From NCBI GenBank assembly GCA_023264755.1, contig JAHFVB010000008.1:9210-17964 (forward strand): a stretch of 8,755 nucleotides of DNA, written 5' to 3'. The DNA is from Mycobacterium sp. (lineage in GTDB: Bacteria; Actinomycetota; Actinomycetes; Mycobacteriales; Mycobacteriaceae). Of the stretch, positions 1 through 4,250 are shown in pieces (the first letter of the stretch is position 1; each line of letters starts with the position of its first letter). A model generated the notes under the pieces. The model saw only the letters and a program-made list of their open reading frames with translations. It had not been told where the DNA came from and searched no databases. A program made the translations under genes and the position numbers.

Positions 1-1162
1 TCGAGAGATCCTTGGGCCGCGCGATGGTCGCGAACGCGATCTCCGTGGACCCGTAGAGGTTGTAGACGACCGGCCCGAGGTCCTTCATCGCCCGGGTGGC
101 CAGTTCGGCCCCGAGCTGCGAACCCGACACGAAGACGATTCTCAAACTCGACAGGTTCGGCTTGCGCTCCATGCCGTCGAACGTGTCCAGGATGCGCGAC
201 AACATCACCGGCACGACGACCATCGCCGTCACCTTGTGCGCTTCGATGTCGGCCAGCACGGTGGCCGGCTTGAACCGGCGGCGCAACACCAGCGTGGAGC
301 CCAGCATCATCGCGATGGTGGCGTGTAGGAAGCCCAACGCGTGGAACATCGGAGCGGGCAGCGACGTGACCTCACCCGAACGGAACGGCACGTGCGACAG
401 CACGCCACCGATCGGCGCCAGCGACGGCGGGGTGCTGCGGTTGGCCCCCTTGGGCGTACCCGTCGTGCCGCTCGTAAGGATGATGATCTTGGAATGCGCC
501 GAGGCCTTGGGCGGCGGAGTCGACTTGCTGCGGGCGATCAGGTCGGCAAGCGTCTCGTCGGTGCTCTCCGAGGGCTCGTCGTTGTCCGGATTGGTCGGTA
601 GCGCGCGCAGCCGGCCGAGCTCGGGCTCCGCAGCCGCCACCGCCTTGGTGTACTCGTCGTCGAAGATGATGAGCTTGGCGCCCTCCCGCTCCGACACTTC
701 CTTGATCTGCGGCCCGGAGAATTCGCTGTTGAGCAGAATCAGCCGGACACCGACCTTGGCCGCGCCGTAGAGCGCGATCAGGAACCAGCGGTGGTTGCGG
801 ATCAGCAGCGCCACCCCGTCGCCGCCCTTGACACCGATCCCCCGCAGTCCGTTGGCGACGGCGTTGGCGGAGTCGTCGAGCTCCTTGAACGTCAGCTCGC
901 CGTCATCGTCGATCACGGCCACGCCGTTGGGATTGCGCCGGGCGTTGAGCGCCGGGATCATTCCGAACTCACCCCAACGCCTGATGTCGGCCAACATGGC
1001 CACCAGATGCTGCGGCTCGAGCCGTAGCGCGCCCGCTTCGAACATCTTGCGTGCGTAGTGGAGTTCGGCCGAGCCTCGCTCCCAGTACTTTTCGACGGAC
1101 TCCTGAATCTTGGCCGCCGCCTGCACGGGAAGGTCGGTGAGACTGGGCCTGGCATTAGACAT
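1..1162 (-). CDS. fadD2: FadD2-like long-chain fatty-acyl-CoA (or acyl-AMP) synthetase, N-terminal part
   Basis: Adenylate-forming enzyme of the ANL superfamily. Known members activate a fatty acid with ATP to acyl-AMP and usually transfer it to CoA. 387 codons are visible; the C-terminal part lies beyond the left edge (full-length FadD2 is about 560 aa). The P-loop/A3 motif TSGTTGTPKG is at residues 230-239, preceded by the hydrophobic strand IIIL. The A5 motif YGSTE is at 370-374, and MVVVPVMLSRIL lies between them. The N-terminus (LTDLPVQAAAKIQESVEKYW) and the run ILLNSEFSGPQIKEVSEREG resemble mycobacterial FadD2. The start at 1162 is chosen because a TATGGT -10 hexamer ends six bases before it; the bases between (GGGGCC, following GGT) could also serve as a Shine-Dalgarno, so leaderless and leadered translation are both possible. 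It diverges from the polymerase gene. Family assignment is secure; the symbol rests on remembered similarity plus its neighbour. The lid domain with the A8 and A10 motifs is outside the window. Confidence 0.9.
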   Translation of the reverse strand, partial: MSNARPSLTDLPVQAAAKIQESVEKYWERGSAELHYARKMFEAGALRLEPQHLVAMLADIRRWGEFGMIPALNARRNPNGVAVIDDDGELTFKELDDSANAVANGLRGIGVKGGDGVALLIRNHRWFLIALYGAAKVGVRLILLNSEFSGPQIKEVSEREGAKLIIFDDEYTKAVAAAEPELGRLRALPTNPDNDEPSESTDETLADLIARSKSTPPPKASAHSKIIILTSGTTGTPKGANRSTPPSLAPIGGVLSHVPFRSGEVTSLPAPMFHALGFLHATIAMMLGSTLVLRRRFKPATVLADIEAHKVTAMVVVPVMLSRILDTFDGMERKPNLSSLRIVFVSGSQLGAELATRAMKDLGPVVYNLYGSTEIAFATIARPKDLS

Positions 1163-1168
1163 GGCCCC

Positions 1169-1174
1169 ACCATA
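1169..1174 (-). promoter_or_regulatory. Candidate leaderless -10 element of the fadD2-like gene
   Basis: On the minus strand TATGGT fits the actinobacterial TANNNT -10 pattern. Exactly six bases (GGGGCC) separate it from the ATG, so transcription would begin at the start codon. The -35 region would fall near 1192-1197, where I see no TTGACA-like hexamer; mycobacterial promoters often lack one. Confidence 0.45.
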
Positions 1175-1204
1175 TGTGACACGCATCGCAGCCGGAGACT
1201 TAAC

Positions 1205-1210
1205 TACCAT
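1205..1210 (+). promoter_or_regulatory. Candidate leaderless -10 element of the polD2-like gene
   Basis: TACCAT fits TANNNT and is followed by exactly six bases (GGCTTC) before the ATG at 1217, the geometry of a leaderless promoter. No Shine-Dalgarno precedes that ATG, which supports leaderless translation. No convincing -35 hexamer is visible around 1182-1187. Confidence 0.45.
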
Positions 1211-1216
1211 GGCTTC

Positions 1217-2458
1217 ATGGCCGCTCCGTTGTCCATGGACGTGGGCGGTCGAACGGTGTCGATCTCCAATCCCGACAAGGTCGTTTTCCCCGAGCCGGGG
1301 CTGACCAAGCTGGACCTGATCCAGTACTACCTATCCGTTGCCGACGGAGCGCTACGCGGCGTGGCGGGCCGCCCGATGATCCTCAAGAGGTTCGTCAAGG
1401 GCATCGCCGAAGAGGCGGTCTTCCAAAAGCGCGCACCGGAGAAGCGGCCCGACTGGATCGAAGTCGCCGAGCTGAAGTACGCCTCAGGCACCTCGGCGAA
1501 GGAGGCCGTGCTCCGCGACGCGGCCGGACTGGTCTGGGCCGTCAACCTGGGTTGCGTCGATCTCAATCCCCACCCCGTGCGGGCCGAGGACCTCGACCAC
1601 CCCGACGAGCTGCGCGTCGACCTCGACCCCATGCCGGGTGTCGAATGGGCCCAGCTCGTCGACGTCGCGATGGTGGTCCGAGAGGTGTTGTCCGACCACG
1701 GGTTGACGGCCTGGCCGAAGACGTCGGGCTCGCGCGGCTTTCACATCTACGCCCGCATCCACCCGAACTGGCCGTACCCGCAGGTGCGGCGCGCCGCCGA
1801 GACCATCGCCCGCGAAGTCGAACTCCGCGCCCCGGAGCTGGCGACCAGCAAGTGGTGGAAGGAGGAGCGCGGCGAACGCGTCTTCGTCGACTTCAACCAG
1901 AACGCCAAGGACCGCACCGTCGCGTCGGCCTACTCCGTTCGGTCCCGGCCCGACGCCAGGGTGTCGACGCCGCTGCGCTGGGACGAGGTGCCGAACTGCC
2001 GCCCCGAGGCGTTCACGGTGGCGACGGTGCCCGCCCGCTACGCCGAGCTCGGCGACCCATGGGAGGGCATGGACGACGCGGCGGGCAGCCTGGACGAGCT
2101 ACTTGAGCGCGCGAAGGAACTCGGACCCGTGGAAAAGCCCGAGAAGGCACCCAAGGGGTCCGGCGGGACGGGCGGCCGCACCTCCTCGATGCCGCTGATC
2201 GAGATCGCCCGTACCAAGACCAAGGACGAGGCGATGGCCGCGTTGGACACGTGGCGCGGGAGGCATCCCGCGGTCGCGGAGTTCCTCAAACCCGTAGACG
2301 TCCTCGTCGACGGCATGCGTGGACCGTCCTCGATCTGGTACCGCATCCGAATCAATCTCCAACACGTGCCGGAGGCTCAACGGCCACCGCAGGAGCCGCT
2401 CATCGCCGACTATTCCCCCTGGGCGGGGTACACGGGCCGACAGGGCCGGCACCCCTGA
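1217..2458 (+). CDS. polD2: Stand-alone LigD-type primase-polymerase (PolD2 family, Rv0269c-like)
   Basis: Archaeo-eukaryotic-primase-fold polymerase related to the POL domain of bacterial DNA ligase D. Family members add ribo- or deoxynucleotides to short gaps and broken ends. It has 413 aa and no ligase or nuclease domain. The metal-binding pair lies in RVDLDP (Asp135 and Asp137), the nucleotide-binding motif in KTSGSRGFHIY (168-178, His176), and the third acidic residue in FVDFNQN (Asp225). A basic, Pro/Gly-rich linker near 305-324 leads to a C-terminal segment (about 325-413) ending in IADYSPW and WAGYTG, as in stand-alone mycobacterial homologues and not in fused LigD. An upstream ATG at 1058 keeps the frame open but lies inside the divergent ligase gene, so I start at 1217, where the domain begins normally (MAAPLS, then SNPDKVVFPEPGLTK) and a -10 element is correctly placed; Met7 (1235) is an alternative. 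The enzyme most likely works in repair in the cytoplasm. The family is secure; the subgroup name is from memory of Rv0269c/MSMEG_0597. Confidence 0.92.
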   Translation: MAAPLSMDVGGRTVSISNPDKVVFPEPGLTKLDLIQYYLSVADGALRGVAGRPMILKRFVKGIAEEAVFQKRAPEKRPDWIEVAELKYASGTSAKEAVLRDAAGLVWAVNLGCVDLNPHPVRAEDLDHPDELRVDLDPMPGVEWAQLVDVAMVVREVLSDHGLTAWPKTSGSRGFHIYARIHPNWPYPQVRRAAETIAREVELRAPELATSKWWKEERGERVFVDFNQNAKDRTVASAYSVRSRPDARVSTPLRWDEVPNCRPEAFTVATVPARYAELGDPWEGMDDAAGSLDELLERAKELGPVEKPEKAPKGSGGTGGRTSSMPLIEIARTKTKDEAMAALDTWRGRHPAVAEFLKPVDVLVDGMRGPSSIWYRIRINLQHVPEAQRPPQEPLIADYSPWAGYTGRQGRHP

Positions 2459-2608
2459 GCCACGTTTGCCGGACGGCAAGCCAAGAAGTCTTAGCGAAGT
2501 ATTAGCCGCTACTCAACGGTAAGCCAAGGTGCGTGGCTACCTTCAGTAACAGGTTCGGGTGACGGTGCGGTCAGCAGCCGACTCACCAACCAAGAAATGA
2601 GGGTGATC
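2459..2608. promoter_or_regulatory. Intergenic region with a 13-bp near-direct repeat and two hairpins, upstream of the STAS gene
   Basis: ACGG(C/T)AAGCCAAG occurs at 2473-2485 and again at 2516-2528, with 12 of 13 bases identical and starts 43 bp apart (about four helical turns). Each copy also lies in an inverted repeat: TTGCC/GGCAA at 2466-2479, and GGTA-a-GCCA/TGGCTACC at 2518-2541 with a 7-nt loop and one bulge. TTAGC is repeated at 2491 and 2502. The first hairpin could terminate polD2 transcription, but no T-run follows. The repeats could be operators for the STAS gene. A possible -10 (TACCTT, 2538-2543) overlaps the second hairpin; I see no good -35. Confidence 0.35.
2599..2606 (+). 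promoter_or_regulatory. Ribosome binding site that fixes the STAS gene start at 2609
   Basis: GAGGGTGA sits with its GAGGG core five bases before the ATG at 2609. An in-frame ATG at 2597 overlaps this site and has no Shine-Dalgarno of its own, so 2609 is preferred. Unlike several other genes here, this one looks leadered. Confidence 0.6.
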
Positions 2609-3064
2609 ATGACGATTGCGATGACCACGGCAACGCCGAATCGTGGCTTCCGATATGGAAATCCAGCATTCGACTGTGAGCACGCCCAGATGAGCGCGCT
2701 GTGCCGCCAGCTGGCCACGATCGTCTCGATCGGTGGCGAGGTGAACGACGCGAACCTCGGCCGCATCACGCAGTACGCGACTCGATATGTGTTGTGCGAG
2801 AAGCCTTTCGTGCTCGACCTCAGCGGTGTCGACGCCTTTGCCGACCGCGCCATCTCACTGCTCTACGCCATCGACGACGCCTGCTATGACGCCGGCGTCG
2901 AGTGGGCCGTCGTCGCCAGTCCCGCCGTCATCGACACGATGTGCCACTACGGCGACCCGGTCGACTTCCACACCATCGACTCGGTGCCGGAGGCCCTGCA
3001 CCACTTCGCCGACGCCACCGCAGCGCGTCGGCGGATGTTGCCGATCTTGACCAAGTCCGCTTGA
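2609..3064 (+). CDS. STAS-domain protein (anti-sigma-factor-antagonist fold), probably lacking the phospho-serine
   Basis: A 151-aa single-domain protein. After an N-terminal extension (1-27, including GFRYGNPAFDCEHAQM) comes the STAS pattern: strand ATIVSIGGEVNDANLGRI (36-53), helix ITQYATRYVL, strand KPFVLDLSGVDAF (65-77), helix ADRAISLLYAIDDAC (78-92), strand EWAVVAS (98-104). In SpoIIAA/RsbV-type regulators the loop after the DLSGV strand carries DSSG with the kinase-targeted serine; here the aligned residues read ADRAIS, so that serine appears to be Arg or Ala. Known family members bind anti-sigma factors or sit in sensor complexes, but this one is unlikely to be switched by standard phosphorylation. 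It resembles a mycobacterial paralogous group annotated only as STAS-domain proteins. No kinase or phosphatase gene is adjacent. A 35-aa ORF follows after 16 bp. The fold is fairly secure; the partner is unknown. Confidence 0.82.
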   Translation: MTIAMTTATPNRGFRYGNPAFDCEHAQMSALCRQLATIVSIGGEVNDANLGRITQYATRYVLCEKPFVLDLSGVDAFADRAISLLYAIDDACYDAGVEWAVVASPAVIDTMCHYGDPVDFHTIDSVPEALHHFADATAARRRMLPILTKSA

Positions 3065-3080
3065 GAGACAGGACAGACTG

Positions 3081-3188
3081 ATGTTGCTCGACGTTCGAGG
3101 GCTCGTGCACCTGCTTCGTCGGCGCAAGCCCGCGCCAGCCGCCCCAGTGGCCATCCACCGCCCGGTGCACCACAGCCACGCCGCCTGA
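3081..3188 (+). CDS. Small hypothetical protein, 35 aa, Arg/His-rich
   Basis: A short ORF reading MLLDVRGLVHLLRRRKP at its start, then an Ala/Pro-rich stretch and a His-rich tail (RPVHHSHAA). It begins 16 bp after the STAS stop codon, and AGGA at 3070-3073 lies seven bases before its ATG, a good Shine-Dalgarno. 29 of 35 codons end in G or C, consistent with this genome but not decisive. A hydrophobic N-terminal helix followed by four basic residues (RRRK) could contact membrane or nucleic acid; that is inference. It ends nine bases before the convergent dehydrogenase stop. I recognise no family. It is probably co-transcribed with the STAS gene if real. Confidence 0.5.
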   Translation: MLLDVRGLVHLLRRRKPAPAAPVAIHRPVHHSHAA

Positions 3189-3197
3189 TCGATTCGA

Positions 3198-3863
3198 CTA
3201 CCCGCTCAGCGCCGCCACGGCGGCCGCAATCGGGGTGTCACCGCTGATCAACTCGAAGGTCCGCCCCGTCGACGCGGGTGCGTCCAGCACCGCCACGAGC
3301 ACGGCTGCCACATCCTGTCTGGGAATGTCACCGCGCCCGGTGCGCGGTGCGAGGTACACCCGCCCCGTCGGTTCCTCGTCGGTGAGCCGGCCCGGACGCA
3401 CGACGGTGGTCTGCAGTTCGGGGCGGGCGAGTACGTCCGCGTCCGCCGCCGCCTTGGCTCGTAGGTAGGCGGCAAACACCGGATCGAGTTCCTCGTCGAC
3501 ACGACGATCCGCACCCATCGCGGAGATCATCACGTATCTGTCGACGCCCGCCTCGATGGCCGCGTCGGCAAGCAACACCGCCGCGGCGCGGTCGACGGTC
3601 TCCTTGCGCGCCGCTCCGCTGCCCGGGCCCGCTCCCGCTGCGAACACCACTGCGTCGGCACCCCGCAGTTGCTCGGCGACCTGCGCGACCGTGGAGTGCT
3701 CGAGGTCGACGACGGCCGGCTGGGCGCCCACGGCCTCCACGTCCGCCGCGTGCTCGGGATTGCGGATCAGTCCGACCACCGTGTCACCGCGCTGGGCCAA
3801 CAGCCGTTCCAGCTGCAGCGCGATCTTGCCGTGGCCGCCCGCGACGACGATCCGTCTGCTCAT
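3198..3863 (-). CDS. Atypical short-chain dehydrogenase / NAD(P)H-binding protein (SDR_a5-like)
   Basis: A 221-aa Rossmann-fold protein of the extended/atypical SDR group. The nucleotide-binding turn follows the first strand (RRIVVAGGHGKIALQ, 3-17; GGHGKIA resembles the GxxGxxG motif). The second strand ends VVGLIRNPE. ADAVVFAAGAGPGSG (69-83) is the fourth strand and loop. VMISAMGA (111-118) carries Ser114, and YLRAK (133-137) supplies a YxxxK pair, so catalytic residues may be present. VRPGRLTDE (155-163) is the typical segment after the active site. Members include NmrA-like redox sensors and uncharacterised reductases; the substrate cannot be told from sequence. Its ATG overlaps the stop of the preceding 41-aa ORF (ATGA), and I see no strong Shine-Dalgarno, so translation may depend on that ORF. 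It converges on the 35-aa ORF. Confidence 0.88.
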   Translation of the reverse strand: MSRRIVVAGGHGKIALQLERLLAQRGDTVVGLIRNPEHAADVEAVGAQPAVVDLEHSTVAQVAEQLRGADAVVFAAGAGPGSGAARKETVDRAAAVLLADAAIEAGVDRYVMISAMGADRRVDEELDPVFAAYLRAKAAADADVLARPELQTTVVRPGRLTDEEPTGRVYLAPRTGRGDIPRQDVAAVLVAVLDAPASTGRTFELISGDTPIAAAVAALSG

Positions 3864-3985
3864 GCGACGAGCGCATCAAATCGGGACACGGCGAGGATCA
3901 GCCCGACGTGCGGCACCGGCACGTCCAGGTCGGCGACGCGAATCGCCACGTGGAACCGGGGCATGGGCAAGTCGCGCGGCGTCAC
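3860..3985 (-). CDS. Small leader ORF (41 aa) overlapping the dehydrogenase start
   Basis: A GTG-initiated ORF reading (M)TPRDLPMPRFHVAIRVADL, then DVPVPHVGLILAVSRFDALVA. Its TGA overlaps the dehydrogenase ATG in an ATGA junction, the classical sign of translational coupling. 36 of 41 codons end in G or C. The frame is closed by a stop 16 codons upstream of the alternative GTG at 3994, so it cannot be a long gene. TATCGT (TANNNT) ends seven bases before GTG 3985, suggesting a leaderless transcript; GTG 3994 would give 44 aa but overlaps this -10. It matches no family I know. It may be a regulatory leader peptide or a functional small protein. Confidence 0.5.
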   Translation of the reverse strand: MTPRDLPMPRFHVAIRVADLDVPVPHVGLILAVSRFDALVA

Positions 3986-3992
3986 GACTTCC

Positions 3993-3998
3993 ACGATA
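3993..3998 (-). promoter_or_regulatory. Candidate -10 element for the leader ORF and dehydrogenase
   Basis: On the minus strand TATCGT fits TANNNT, with seven bases (GGAAGTC) before GTG 3985. The upstream sequence is GC-rich and has no recognisable -35. It is the only TANNNT hexamer I noted close to this start. Confidence 0.35.
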
Positions 3999-4160
3999 GG
4001 CGGCCGGCCCAGCCGTCGATGAGTGTGACGCCCGACACTTCAATAGAGCGATGTACGGCCAATCACTCTTCGCTGCTCGCGCTAGCCACGAATTGCGAAT
4101 GTCGTTCATTCACAACGCATTTTCCCAGCCAGACGGACGTCGCCCCGAACCGCAGCCAGT
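3999..4160. promoter_or_regulatory. Divergent control region between the dehydrogenase unit and mmpL, with two inverted repeats
   Basis: No credible gene lies here. Two imperfect palindromes stand out. TGAGTGT at 4020-4026 faces ACACTTCA at 4035-4042, eight bases apart. GAATG at 4097-4101 faces CATTC at 4107-4111 around TCGTT, with partly matching flanks (AATTGCG and CGCATT). Either could be an operator for a dimeric regulator such as a TetR-family protein, a type that often controls mmpL genes; no such regulator is encoded in the window. The stretch is less GC-rich than the coding DNA around it. Confidence 0.3.
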
Positions 4161-4188
4161 TTGCGCGGACTATCATTAGCCGTACTAT
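4161..4188 (+). promoter_or_regulatory. Candidate sigma-A-type promoter of mmpL
   Basis: TTGCGC (4161-4166) and TACTAT (4183-4188) are separated by 16 bp and fit the mycobacterial TTGNNN/TANNNT pattern. Initiation near 4195 would leave a leader of about 55 nt. The pentamer ACTAT also occurs 15 bp upstream of the one in the -10 (4169-4173 and 4184-4188). The AT-rich TATATAT makes this the best promoter-like site in the gap. Confidence 0.45.
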
Positions 4189-4232
4189 ATATCCGTGCAA
4201 TGCATCCGGCAGGAACTCCACGGACGGTCCTC

Positions 4233-4246
4233 CTGCCAGGCGGCAG
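4233..4246 (+). promoter_or_regulatory. Short hairpin overlapping the likely mmpL ribosome binding site
   Basis: CTGCC (4233-4237) pairs with GGCAG (4242-4246) around the loop AGGC. The only Shine-Dalgarno-like sequence before the ATG at 4251, AGGCGG (4238-4243), lies in the loop and 3' arm, so folding would limit ribosome access. The stem is only five pairs, so this is tentative. Confidence 0.3.
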
Positions 4247-4250
4247 CTGA

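Noticed and set aside
96..770. 224-aa plus-strand open frame over the FadD gene
   Set aside because: It is the antisense shadow of the ligase, with low-complexity Ser/Arg/Ala content and no motif. The minus-strand frame carries clear adenylation motifs.
1058..1216. 53-residue N-terminal extension of the polymerase in the same open frame
   Set aside because: This stretch lies over the start of the divergent ligase and lacks family similarity. The conserved domain and a well-placed -10 element both support the start at 1217.
3211..3224. GC-rich hairpin GCCGCC/GGCGGC near the convergent STAS-side and dehydrogenase ends
   Set aside because: It lies inside the dehydrogenase coding sequence (an Ala-rich tail), has a two-base loop and no T-run. 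It could stop transcription but cannot be told from ordinary GC-rich codons.
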